A stretch of DNA of 64,000 bases from Deltaproteobacteria bacterium HGW-Deltaproteobacteria-15. Its GTDB lineage: Bacteria; Desulfobacterota; DSM-4660; Desulfatiglandales; HGW-15. Below, piece after piece: positions 1 to 8,214 of the stretch. The DNA is taken from the NCBI GenBank assembly GCA_002840535.1, contig PHBH01000048.1, positions 41,707 to 105,706 of the forward strand, in the 5' to 3' direction. A program made the position numbers and the translations under genes. How positions within the stretch are numbered: position 1 is the stretch's first letter; every line of letters begins with the position of its first letter. Below the pieces are notes generated by a model. That model did no database searches and was not told the DNA's origin. It saw only the letters and a list, made by a program, of their open reading frames with translations.

Positions 1-1455
1 CACCTGAGATGGCCCATCAGAAATCGTTTTTATGAAATCTTTTCGCGGCTATTCACTTCAAAATCCATTCTCATGGAAATCATCGGGGAGATGGAAGAAG
101 GAAAGGAAATCATCGAGCGGAAATATGAGGAGGTGAATCGGTTAAATACGCAATTGAATCGAAAAATAAAGCAGCTGATGGCAATTCAGGAAACCGGCAA
201 GGCCATTCTTTCGATGCTCGACCTGGAGCAGCTCCTTACGGTCATTATGAATTTGCTTGCCGACGTCTGCCAGATCAATCGAGCCTTGATCATGCTGGCC
301 AACGAAAAAGAGGGATGTCTGGAATACGTGCATGGCATGGGTTTTCAGGGTGAAGTGCCGGCGGAAGTGAAGAATTACAGGGTTCCGCTCAGCAGGATCA
401 GCAACATGCTTGCCAGGGTCACCAATACCGGCAGGCCGGAATATATTCCGGAAGTGAAGAACGCCAGTTTGAAGGAGGACAATGTTCTCATCGCCTTTGG
501 GAAGCCTACCTCCATCTACGTGGTTCCGCTGATTACAAGATCCAAGGTCATCGGAATCATTGCCACGGATGCTGTGGACGGCAACGGGGTGCCTGAAGAG
601 ACAAGGGATCTCCTCGGCATTTTTGCCTCGCAGATCGCCATTGCCATTGAGAACGCGAGGCTCTATCGAACGCTTCAGGAACAGATGGTGCAATTGACGA
701 GGTCCCAGGCTCTTCTGAACAGGGCCGAAAAATTTTCCTTTCTTGGAAATCTTGCAGCCAGGCTGGCCCATGAAATCAAGAACCCCATGACTGCTATCGG
801 CACTTTCATTCAACTCCTGCCTCAGAAGTATGATGACGTGGAGTTTCGGAGCAGTTTCTATCGGATTGCCATGGAAGAGACGCAGAGGGTAAACAATCTG
901 ATTACCGAGCTTCTAGACCTGGTCAAGACCAAGGAATCTCACTTTGAACCATCAGACCTGCACGCGCTGATCGAAAAGATGGTTCTTCTCCTTTCCCCGC
1001 AGAGCAAGGCGAAGAATATCACAGTTCTTCGGGATTTCGATTCCCGGGTAGGAGAGATCTGGATGGACCCTGAAAAGATGAAACAGGTGATTCTCAATAT
1101 CCTGGCGAACGCCCTCGAGTTCTCCCCGGATGGAGGCAAGATCGAGGTGATTACGAAAGTGATGAACGAAAAGGAGTACTCCCGGACCGTACGCATCGAG
1201 ATAAAGGATCAGGGGATAGGAGTGGATCCTTCCATGGTGGAGAAAATCTTCGATCCCTATTTCACGACAAAACACAAAAGCAAGATGCATAGCGGCACGG
1301 GACTGGGTCTATTTATTGCACATCAGAATGTCCACGACCTGGGGGGAAGCATAGAGGTGAGAAGCAGGGAGAAGAAAGGGGCCGCCTTCATTGTAACCCT
1401 GCCTCTCAAGAGAAATCAGGAAGAGGTAAATCAATTGGGTGCCCATTTTCCTTGA
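1..1455 (+). CDS. GAF-domain sensor histidine kinase, 5' end outside window
   Basis: Sensor kinase that should autophosphorylate a histidine and pass the phosphate to a response regulator not seen here. Using the ORF-track numbering from base 73, a coiled coil (about 8-35) is followed by a GAF domain (about 38-196), a second coiled coil, a HisKA H-box LAHEIKNPM with the phospho-acceptor near H233, and a HATPase_c domain with an N-box (NILANALEFS), DQGIGVD and TGLGLFIA. The reading frame stays open from base 73 back to base 1 with plausible residues (RNRFYEIF), so ATG 73 is probably internal and the gene is truncated by the window edge. No membrane segment is visible in the part present. The family call is firm; the ligand of the GAF domain and the partner are unknown. 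Confidence 0.9.
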   Translation, partial: HLRWPIRNRFYEIFSRLFTSKSILMEIIGEMEEGKEIIERKYEEVNRLNTQLNRKIKQLMAIQETGKAILSMLDLEQLLTVIMNLLADVCQINRALIMLANEKEGCLEYVHGMGFQGEVPAEVKNYRVPLSRISNMLARVTNTGRPEYIPEVKNASLKEDNVLIAFGKPTSIYVVPLITRSKVIGIIATDAVDGNGVPEETRDLLGIFASQIAIAIENARLYRTLQEQMVQLTRSQALLNRAEKFSFLGNLAARLAHEIKNPMTAIGTFIQLLPQKYDDVEFRSSFYRIAMEETQRVNNLITELLDLVKTKESHFEPSDLHALIEKMVLLLSPQSKAKNITVLRDFDSRVGEIWMDPEKMKQVILNILANALEFSPDGGKIEVITKVMNEKEYSRTVRIEIKDQGIGVDPSMVEKIFDPYFTTKHKSKMHSGTGLGLFIAHQNVHDLGGSIEVRSREKKGAAFIVTLPLKRNQEEVNQLGAHFP

Positions 1456-1679
1456 CGCGGAGAAATCGGGTGTCTAAAGGAGAAAAAACCGACATGCATA
1501 ATGAATGTCCGATGCCGGTTGTCAATCGCAGGTCGACAGTGATAAGGAATATACGGGATTCATCTCTTCTTTCGTCATTCCAAACGCCGGCGCGCCTGAG
1601 ATGCAGAGGCGCAGCCGGAGTGCAGTTTTGTCTATTCATCAGTTTTCAGGCAGGCGACTCTTGATGGGGTGAACGGCTT

Positions 1680-2504
1680 ATGAGCAGGGTATTGGGAAGG
1701 CGTGTTTTCTGGTTTGGGCTGGCTTTCCTTCTTTTCGGACCGCTTGGGCTTTCTCCCTCGCATTCCCAGGAAAGGGTTCTCAAAAATTCACTCGGGATGG
1801 AGTTCGTGCTTATTCCTGCGGGCTCCTTCGAGATGGGAAGCCCTTTGGAAGAGCCTTCCCGCTACAAGAGCGAGATCCTTCACCGCGTGACCATCTCAGG
1901 ACCTCTGTATATGCAATCGAGCGAGGTGACGGTGGGACAGTGGACAAGCGTCATGGGAAAACGTCTGCTGAAGGCGCTGCCCGGGTCTTTGGATTCACCG
2001 GTCACCCGGGTCTCCTGGTTCGATTGTGCAGAATTTATCCAAAAGATGAATGCGAGAGGGGAGGGTACCTACCGGCTTCCTACCGAGGCGGAATGGGAAT
2101 ATGCATGCAGGGCAGGAAGCGCTCAACCATTTCACTGGGGCGCAGAGGCGGATTGCGCCAGGGCGATGTTCGGGAACAGCAGCCAAAGGGGCGGTGAGTG
2201 CGTCGAGCAGTCAAAGCACCTGCAGGCGGATGGACCCGCTCGCGTCAAGAGCTACAGCCCGAACGCTTGGGGGCTTTTTGACATGCATGGGAACGTCTGG
2301 GAATGGTGCCAGGACTGGTTCTCCGAATATCTGAAGGGGTGGCAGGTCGATCCTTCGGGGCCGGCAACGGGCAACCTGAAGGTCAGAAGGGGTGGAAGCT
2401 GGCTCAGCGAGGGCCACCGGCTCCGTTGCGCCAATAGAGCTTATGGTCATCCGGCCAGCCGGTTCAGCAGCACCGGTTTCCGCCTTGTGAGAGAGGTGCG
2501 TTGA
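1680..2504 (+). CDS. FGE/SUMF1-fold protein, exported, lacking the paired active-site cysteines
   Basis: Member of the formylglycine-generating-enzyme-sulfatase fold (PF03781), 274 aa. An N-terminal signal peptide (about residues 1-30, hydrophobic run WFGLAFLLFGPLGL) precedes the typical opening GMEFVLIPAGSFEMGS, then LPTEAEWEYACRAGS, DMHGNVWEWCQDW and the terminal VRRGGSW...GFRLV. True FGEs carry two catalytic cysteines just after RGGS; here the segment reads SWLSEGHRLRCA, with Ser where the first Cys is expected, so sulfatase activation is doubtful. No sulfatase is encoded nearby. It may be a binding or structural paralogue in the cell envelope. Its stop lies 15 bp from the convergent TRAP permease. 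Confidence 0.85.
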   Translation: MSRVLGRRVFWFGLAFLLFGPLGLSPSHSQERVLKNSLGMEFVLIPAGSFEMGSPLEEPSRYKSEILHRVTISGPLYMQSSEVTVGQWTSVMGKRLLKALPGSLDSPVTRVSWFDCAEFIQKMNARGEGTYRLPTEAEWEYACRAGSAQPFHWGAEADCARAMFGNSSQRGGECVEQSKHLQADGPARVKSYSPNAWGLFDMHGNVWEWCQDWFSEYLKGWQVDPSGPATGNLKVRRGGSWLSEGHRLRCANRAYGHPASRFSSTGFRLVREVR

Positions 2505-2519
2505 GAAGATGTTTGTCAT

Positions 2520-4514
2520 TCATTTCTGGTAAGTCACCTGAGTGTGATCTCTCCTGAGTTTCTGCGAAGCCACCGCGCCGGCGAAAAGCAGGACACCGGC
2601 TGCATCGTAGAGTGCCACCGGGTAAATCAGGAGCAGACCTCCCGCAATCAGCATCAACCGCTCATAGGCTGTCGTCTCTTTGAAGAGCCGGTTTTCCACA
2701 CCTGAAGCAATCGCGGTCAATCCCAGAAAGGAGGTGACGATGGTCCATACCATCCCGAGGGGAGGGCCCTTCAGAAGGATTCCCACACCTTTCTCATCGA
2801 GAACGAACATGAAAGGAACGATAAAGGCCGGGAGGGTGTATTTCCAGGCATAGAGGGTCGTCTTGTAGGGGTTCCCGCCGGTCAGAGCTGCGGCGGCAAA
2901 GCAGGAAAGAGCGGTGGGAGGAGAGACTTCGGAGAGAATGGCGTAGTAGAAGACAAACATGTGTGCCGCGTAATCAGGGACTCCCAGCATTATCAGTGCG
3001 GGTGCGGCGATCACGGCCGCAATGATGTACGAAGCCGTGACAGGTACCGCCAGCCCGACGACCCACACGATAAGGGCAGTGTAGACCGCAGTGAGAAAGA
3101 GGTTGCCTCCGGCATAGGCGATAATGATGGAGCTGAACTTCAATCCGAGTCCCGTAAGGGTGACCACGCCGACGATAATTCCTGCAGCCGCGCATGTGCA
3201 GGCCACATTCAGGACCCCGATCGAGCCTCCTCTCAGGGCCTGAACCAGTTTCCCGGGAGTCAGGGACGTTTCCCTTCTGATGAAGCTGACAGCAAAGGCA
3301 ATCACCGTCGCCCAGAAAACGGCCAGAATAGGGGTATATCCAAGGATCATGATCCCCACAATGGCAAAGAGGGATATGAAGTGGAATCCGTAAAGATAGG
3401 TGAGCCGGGCGATGCTGTAAGTTGTGTCGAATTCGATCTTCCGCGTTCCGAATTTCTTCGAATCCAGCTCCACCATCAGGAATATGGAGTAGTAGTAAAG
3501 ACAGGTCGGCACGACCGACATGAGAATCACGTCAAGATAGGAAAGCTTCAGGAATTCAGCAATCAGAAAGGCCGCCGCTCCAAGGACAGGGGGAGAAAGA
3601 ATAGCCCCGATGCCGCCCGCGGAGAGAAGTCCTCCTGCAGCGTCCTTGCTGTATCCTGCCTTTGCAAGCATGGGGTATGCCACAGAGCCCAGTGTGACGG
3701 TAGTCGCTACGCCGCTCCCGGAGGGTCCCCCCAGGAGAAAGGAGGCGAGCGTCACAGTGCGACCGGCGCCGCTCGGTTTCCCTCCCATGGCCGCGAAGGA
3801 AAAGTCGATGAAAAACTTGCCGGCCCCCGAGTACTCCAGGAATGCCCCATATATGGTGAACAGGATGATGAAGGTCGAGGAAACGTCAATGGGAACGCCG
3901 AAGATGCCTTCCAGGGTCATGTACATGTGGCCGATGATTCTGTCTACGTCATATCCGCGGTGAGTCCAGGGCGCGGGAAGTTGGGGACCGACGAAAGCGT
4001 AGACGAGAAATGCGAGCACCACGGCCGGCATGATCAAGCCGGATGAGCGGCGGGTCGCCTCCAGAACCAGGAGAATAAGAATCACCCCGAAGAGCTTATC
4101 CCAGAAATTCGGAATCACCGATCTGTAGATGAACTCCTCGAAGTCCACGAACATGTATACGATAACGGCGACGCTCAGAAGGGCGAGAAGGACATCGATC
4201 CAGTTGATCCTGTTTTTTAGTCGTCGAGAGGAAGGGAACACGAGAAACGTAAGGAAGAGGACCATCATGACGTGGATCCCCCGGAGAATCTGGGTCATGA
4301 TCACGCCTGCCGCTGCATAGAGATGGATCAGGGACATGGCGACGGCCACGATTGTCACAAAAGCGGCCGTTTTGCCCGTGAGCCTTCGGGAGGGGCCTTC
4401 CTCTTCTTCGATGTATTTTTCCGCCTTCTTGAGGGCCTCTTCGGAAACTACGGGTTCGAGGTTTTCTCCTCTATCGTTCAAAGTGTACTCCGATGCAGGG
4501 CAATGAGCGGCCAA
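2520..4514 (-). CDS. TRAP transporter fused 4TM/12TM permease, TAXI type
   Basis: Fused DctQ-DctM membrane subunit (664 aa) of a tripartite ATP-independent periplasmic transporter of the TAXI class, importing an unidentified carboxylate using an ion gradient. A cytoplasmic N-terminal tail rich in Glu is followed by many hydrophobic helices and a conserved DctM-like core (GGPSGSGVATTVTLGS, SAGGIGAILSPPVLGAAAFLIAE). It lies downstream of the TAXI binding protein on the same strand, separated by 177 bp that contain a strong hairpin. The ORF-track start is TTG at 4514; a second TTG at 4481 has GGAG six bases upstream and is equally plausible. No ATG is available near the N-terminus. Confidence 0.93.
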   Translation of the reverse strand: MAAHCPASEYTLNDRGENLEPVVSEEALKKAEKYIEEEEGPSRRLTGKTAAFVTIVAVAMSLIHLYAAAGVIMTQILRGIHVMMVLFLTFLVFPSSRRLKNRINWIDVLLALLSVAVIVYMFVDFEEFIYRSVIPNFWDKLFGVILILLVLEATRRSSGLIMPAVVLAFLVYAFVGPQLPAPWTHRGYDVDRIIGHMYMTLEGIFGVPIDVSSTFIILFTIYGAFLEYSGAGKFFIDFSFAAMGGKPSGAGRTVTLASFLLGGPSGSGVATTVTLGSVAYPMLAKAGYSKDAAGGLLSAGGIGAILSPPVLGAAAFLIAEFLKLSYLDVILMSVVPTCLYYYSIFLMVELDSKKFGTRKIEFDTTYSIARLTYLYGFHFISLFAIVGIMILGYTPILAVFWATVIAFAVSFIRRETSLTPGKLVQALRGGSIGVLNVACTCAAAGIIVGVVTLTGLGLKFSSIIIAYAGGNLFLTAVYTALIVWVVGLAVPVTASYIIAAVIAAPALIMLGVPDYAAHMFVFYYAILSEVSPPTALSCFAAAALTGGNPYKTTLYAWKYTLPAFIVPFMFVLDEKGVGILLKGPPLGMVWTIVTSFLGLTAIASGVENRLFKETTAYERLMLIAGGLLLIYPVALYDAAGVLLFAGAVASQKLRRDHTQVTYQK

Positions 4515-4648
4515 GACAATGCTCCGGAGGGCTCATCCCCGGCGCCGGTGCTTCGAATCTTATGAAACATCCGGGGAGCCTCCGGTAAGCCCCTGGCGCT
4601 GAAGGATGTGCGGGTGAGTTCAATCTGTTCGAAAGGGCATTCAGAACC

Positions 4649-4680
4649 TCCTGCCCGCATGGCAGTGCAGGCGGGCAGGA
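4649..4680. repeat. REP-like hairpin between TAXI binding-protein and permease genes
   Basis: Ten-base arms TCCTGCCCGC and GCGGGCAGGA flank a 12-base loop. The hairpin sits in the leader between the solute-binding protein and the permease, where it could stabilise the upstream mRNA and lower permease expression. It could equally be a dispersed palindromic repeat; only one copy is seen in this window. Confidence 0.6.
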
Positions 4681-4691
4681 TCTCCATGCCA

Positions 4692-5654
4692 TCATTTGAA
4701 CTTGAGGCCCTTTTCCTTGAAGAATTTGAGGGCACCGGGATGAATGGGAATGGGCGATCCATGGACCTGTGGCTCCAGTTTGATATGAGCCGCTTCCCTG
4801 TGGACTGCGATTAACTCCGGCTGGCGCTCGAATAGGGTTTTTACAACATCATATGCGACGTTGTCCTTCATCGCAGAGTTGCAGATCAGCACATTCCATA
4901 CCACGGCGATGGAAGCATCCTGATCCTGCCCGGGATAACTCTTGGCGGGGATGGTGCCTTTGACATAGATGGGCCCGTATTTCTCGACCATCTTCGGCAC
5001 ACCGTCTCCATGGGAGATCAGTTTCAACTTGACGCCGGGGGTTGCGCCGAGATCGGTCACCGAGGCGGTGGGAATTCCACCATCCCAGATGTACGCATCG
5101 ATTTTGCCGTCTTTGAGCGCCCCTGCCGACTCAGCCGCGCCCAGCCGTTCTCTGTTTATATCCTTGTCGGGGTCCAGCCCGTATGCCTCCAGAACACGCA
5201 ACCCTTTGACCTCGGTGCCACTTCCGGGAGAACCAGTAGAGACTCTTTTGCCTTTCAGATCCTGGACCTTTTCAATTCCCTTTCCCTCGAGTGTCACGAA
5301 GTGCATGTTGTTGGGATAAAGGACGGCAAGGGTGGCGATCGGGAACTTCTGCTTGAACTTTCCTTTGCCCTGGAACGCATCCCATGCCACGTCCGCCATA
5401 ACAAAGGCCATGTCCGCCTTGCCGCCTCCAACCAGGAGACAGTTGTCCACCGAGGCAGAGGTCACTTCGGCCGTGGCCTCAACATAAGCGATGTGCTTGG
5501 AGAGAATGTTGGCCATCCCTCCTCCCATGGGGTAATACACGCCACCGGTTCCGCCTGTAGCGATGGAGAGGCGGACATCCTTTTTTTGAGCCCACGCAGG
5601 GGTCAACCCGAAGATCAGGGTCACAACAATTGCGAGCATGAACGAACGCTTCAT
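4692..5654 (-). CDS. TAXI-family TRAP transporter solute-binding protein
   Basis: Periplasmic substrate receptor (320 aa) for the downstream fused permease. A signal peptide (MKRSFMLAIVVTLIFGLTPAWAQ) is followed by the TAXI signature SIATGGTGGVYYPMGGGMAN and later KGKRVSTGSPGSGTEVKG, typical of the family once called immunogenic protein / TAXI. The length is normal. The gene starts the transporter operon, with a purine-rich AGAAGGAGG ribosome-binding site upstream (AAGGAGG complement visible at 5660-5668). The substrate is not predictable from sequence; characterised TAXI systems bind glutamate, alpha-ketoglutarate or related acids. The convergence of the operon with the FGE gene gives no functional hint. 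Confidence 0.94.
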   Translation of the reverse strand: MKRSFMLAIVVTLIFGLTPAWAQKKDVRLSIATGGTGGVYYPMGGGMANILSKHIAYVEATAEVTSASVDNCLLVGGGKADMAFVMADVAWDAFQGKGKFKQKFPIATLAVLYPNNMHFVTLEGKGIEKVQDLKGKRVSTGSPGSGTEVKGLRVLEAYGLDPDKDINRERLGAAESAGALKDGKIDAYIWDGGIPTASVTDLGATPGVKLKLISHGDGVPKMVEKYGPIYVKGTIPAKSYPGQDQDASIAVVWNVLICNSAMKDNVAYDVVKTLFERQPELIAVHREAAHIKLEPQVHGSPIPIHPGALKFFKEKGLKFK

Positions 5655-5833
5655 TGTTAAGCCTCCTTCTCTTTAAGTTTTCATCTTGTTCAGGGCTGAC
5701 GGCGCCCATGGCAGGCATGCGGAAAGGGAACACCTTTCCCTTTGACACAACAACATACCCCTAGCAAAGGGGTGAGGGACTGTCAACTGGAAATTGGAGG
5801 AAATGGATGGGTTGCTGGGTGCCTGGTTTGTGG

Positions 5834-5862
5834 TTGACACACTTTCAGAAAGGGTTTACAGA
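5834..5862 (+). promoter_or_regulatory. Candidate sigma-70 promoter upstream of the acyl-CoA synthetase
   Basis: TTGACA and TACAGA are separated by 17 bases on the plus strand, about 255 bases before the ATG at 6121. The -35 is perfect and the -10 is moderate. The long leader contains the CAGGTGT-type repeat array, so transcription from here would run through that array. Confidence 0.4.
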
Positions 5863-5930
5863 ATTCCGCAAACTTCGGTTTCAAAGAGTTAGTGTCCGTC
5901 CAGAAACGGGCGTTTTCCGGATTGAGGTTT

Positions 5931-6040
5931 CAGGCTTCAGTGTTCAGGTGTCAGGAAACTGATATCTTCTTTGCTGACACCTGACACCTGACACCTGACA
6001 CCTGGCACCTGACACCTGACACCCGGCACCCGACACCTAC
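5931..6040. repeat. Short-period repeat array with inverted arms (GACACCT units)
   Basis: The left arm (5931-5955) reads CAGTGTTCAGGTGTCAGG; the right arm (5974-6039) is a run of GACACCT/GGCACCT heptamers, its approximate reverse complement. It lies in the 466-bp gap between the TAXI operon start and the acyl-CoA synthetase. Apart from this array and the promoter-like site, I see nothing coding in the gap. Confidence 0.8.
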
Positions 6041-6120
6041 AGAGTTTCTTTCATCTATAAGCCTGGCGCCGGGGCGCCGGGGTTGGTTGCTAAACTTTCA
6101 AATCATGAAGGAGGTAGAGC

Positions 6121-7683
6121 ATGCCCCTGAACGAGCTTTTACCCAAGGCGGCTAAACTGCATCCGCAGCAGGAAGCCGTGGTTTGCGGCAAGACGAGATT
6201 GACGTACAGGCAATTCGCGGGCCGGGTTTGGAGATTGTGCGGTGGCTTGCGTCGGCTCGGCCTCCAAAGAAACGACAGGGTCGCCATTCTTCATGAGAAC
6301 TGCCATGTGTTTCTGGAAGCCTATTTTGCCGCTGCTCACAGCGGGCTGATACTCGTCCCCCTCAATCACCGGCTCTCCCCAAAGGAACTTGCAGTCATCC
6401 TGGACGACAGCGGGGCACGGGTGATGATTGCCCACGAGAGTTTCAAGGAAAAGGTGAAGGATCTTACAGGACTTGTCCGGTCAATGGAAAGGGTCGTCTG
6501 GAGTCCAGGCCAATCGACTTTGGAATCCGGCGAGAAGTTCATGATGTACGAAGAGATGTTGAGGGAAGAGGAGGAGACGGTTCCTCCGGAACTGTCGATC
6601 CGGGATGACGATGTTGCGCATCTCTACTATACCAGCGGAACCACCGGACGTCCCAAGGGAGTGATGCTGACACACAAGAACGTGAAGAGCCACGCTTTGG
6701 GGACCATAGCCGAGCTCCATCTGACGGACAGGGATCGCTGGTTCCATGTGGCGCCTCTGTTTCATCTTGCTGATGCCTGGGCGACCTTTGCAATCACATG
6801 GGCCGGGGGAAAGCATATCCTCTGTCCCTCGTTCGAGCCGGCGAGGGTGCTCAGGCTCATAGACGAAGAACGGGTCACCCTGACCAACCTGATACCCACC
6901 ATGCTCAATATGATGATTCATCATCCCGATTCAGCGAAGCATGATTACTCCAGCCTCAGGGTTCTCCTGAGCGGGGGGGCGCCCATTGCACCGGAAGTGG
7001 TTAGAAAAATCATCGAGACATTCCGGTGCGATTACATCCAGACGTACGGGATGACGGAAACAAGCCCCTATCTCACACTCTCTATCCTGAAGTCGCGACT
7101 CCGGGATCTTCCGGATGAGGAGCAGCTCGGGTTCAAGGCGAGCACGGGAAGGGAATTCATAAATGTTTCTCTCAAGGTTGTGGACGAGCAGGGAAGGGAA
7201 GTGGCAAGGGACGGCAGACAGGTTGGAGAGATCATCGTAAAGGGAGACATTGTCACGCCGGGTTATTGGAACCTGGACCAGGAAACCGGGGCCGCCATCA
7301 AAGACGGGTGGCTCAGAACCGGAGATCTCGCCGTGGTCAATGAAGAAGAGTACGTCACTATCGTTGACAGAAAAAAGGACATGATCATCACGGGCGGGGA
7401 AAACGTCTATTCCACGGAGGTGGAAAACGTCCTCTACACCCACCCGGCGGTTCTCGAGGCGGCGGTCATAGGAGTGCCGGATCCGAAGTGGGGAGAGGCG
7501 GTCAAGGCATGTCTGGTTCTAAAACCCGGGCGGGAGGCGACGGATCAGGAGATCATCCGTTTCTGCAAGGAACATCTTGCCCATTACAAGGCACCTAAGA
7601 GCGTGGAGTTCCTGGAAACCCTTCCGAGGACCGGATCAGGCAAGATCTACAAGAAGGGCCTTCGCGAGCCCCATCTTCGATAA
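6121..7683 (+). CDS. AMP-forming acyl-CoA synthetase (fatty-acid--CoA ligase family)
   Basis: ANL-superfamily adenylating enzyme (520 aa) that should activate a carboxylic acid to acyl-AMP and then acyl-CoA. The P-loop motif YYTSGTTGRPKGV lies near residues 164-176, the A5 motif is QTYGMTETSP, the hinge/A7-A8 region contains GWLRTGDLA and DRKKDMIITGGENVYS, and the catalytic A10 lysine is in PRTGSGKIYKKGL at the C-terminus. The length and order are those of medium/long-chain or aromatic acyl-CoA ligases. The ATG is preceded by AAGGAGGTAGAGC. It stands alone; the chain-length preference cannot be read from the sequence. The neighbouring TAXI transporter might supply a carboxylate substrate, but that is only a guess. 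Confidence 0.93.
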   Translation: MPLNELLPKAAKLHPQQEAVVCGKTRLTYRQFAGRVWRLCGGLRRLGLQRNDRVAILHENCHVFLEAYFAAAHSGLILVPLNHRLSPKELAVILDDSGARVMIAHESFKEKVKDLTGLVRSMERVVWSPGQSTLESGEKFMMYEEMLREEEETVPPELSIRDDDVAHLYYTSGTTGRPKGVMLTHKNVKSHALGTIAELHLTDRDRWFHVAPLFHLADAWATFAITWAGGKHILCPSFEPARVLRLIDEERVTLTNLIPTMLNMMIHHPDSAKHDYSSLRVLLSGGAPIAPEVVRKIIETFRCDYIQTYGMTETSPYLTLSILKSRLRDLPDEEQLGFKASTGREFINVSLKVVDEQGREVARDGRQVGEIIVKGDIVTPGYWNLDQETGAAIKDGWLRTGDLAVVNEEEYVTIVDRKKDMIITGGENVYSTEVENVLYTHPAVLEAAVIGVPDPKWGEAVKACLVLKPGREATDQEIIRFCKEHLAHYKAPKSVEFLETLPRTGSGKIYKKGLREPHLR

Positions 7684-7760
7684 AGCAGAAAGAGGCGGCC
7701 CCCGTCTCAGCTTGTCGACGAGGGCCACAAGATTCCTCTCTTCTCTATCTTCGATGCGGA

Positions 7761-8198
7761 CTAGATGCTGCCGACGATAATCAGTCCGAACACCATCGCG
7801 AAGAGGGCAAAGCTCTCGACAATGCCGACCGCTGCGAAGGATTTGCCGAAGATCTCCGGCTTCTTGGCAGAAGCCTGGATGGCCGTGGCCGCAGCCATGC
7901 CCTGGTAGATGGCCGATACCATGATGCCGAGCCCGCAAAAAAGGCCGATGCCGAGAAGACCCAGACCGGCGCCGGCCTTGATTTTGCCCAGCATGACAAA
8001 CATCAGCACGATCCCGTAAATGGTTTGTGAAGAAGGGGCCGCAGAGATCCCGATGAATTTTCCGTGTCCTTCCTCCACCTTCGCCATGACTCCGTGGGAA
8101 GCAGAGCCGGCAATTCCGCATCCGATCGCACTTCCCATGGCCGGAAGACCTACAGCACACGCGCAACCCGCAAATCCGAGCATTGTGTAAAAGTCCAT
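7761..8198 (-). CDS. atpK: V-type ATP synthase subunit K (rotor ring proteolipid)
   Basis: Membrane rotor subunit (145 aa) with two helical hairpins, that is, the duplicated V-type form. The ion-carrying glutamate is in the last helix (GIVESFALFAM). The first hairpin has SSQTIYG instead of a carboxylate, and helix 3 has AIYQGM. The Q, Q and E are placed like Gln65, Gln110 and Glu139 of the Enterococcus hirae Na+ ring. I chose the second ATG because AAGAGGAG stands nine bases ahead; the ORF-track ATG at 8207 overlaps that site. It is the last gene of the operon, after subunit I. The gene is convergent with the acyl-CoA synthetase, with no clear terminator between them. Confidence 0.92.
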   Translation of the reverse strand: MDFYTMLGFAGCACAVGLPAMGSAIGCGIAGSASHGVMAKVEEGHGKFIGISAAPSSQTIYGIVLMFVMLGKIKAGAGLGLLGIGLFCGLGIMVSAIYQGMAAATAIQASAKKPEIFGKSFAAVGIVESFALFAMVFGLIIVGSI

Positions 8199-8214
8199 TC
8201 TATGCATCTCCTCT

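Noticed and set aside
2961-4046. 361-aa plus-strand ORF
   Set aside because: It is antisense to the TRAP permease and has an unnatural Arg/Gly/His-rich composition.
5960-6040. CRISPR array
   Set aside because: The units are contiguous heptamers without spacers.
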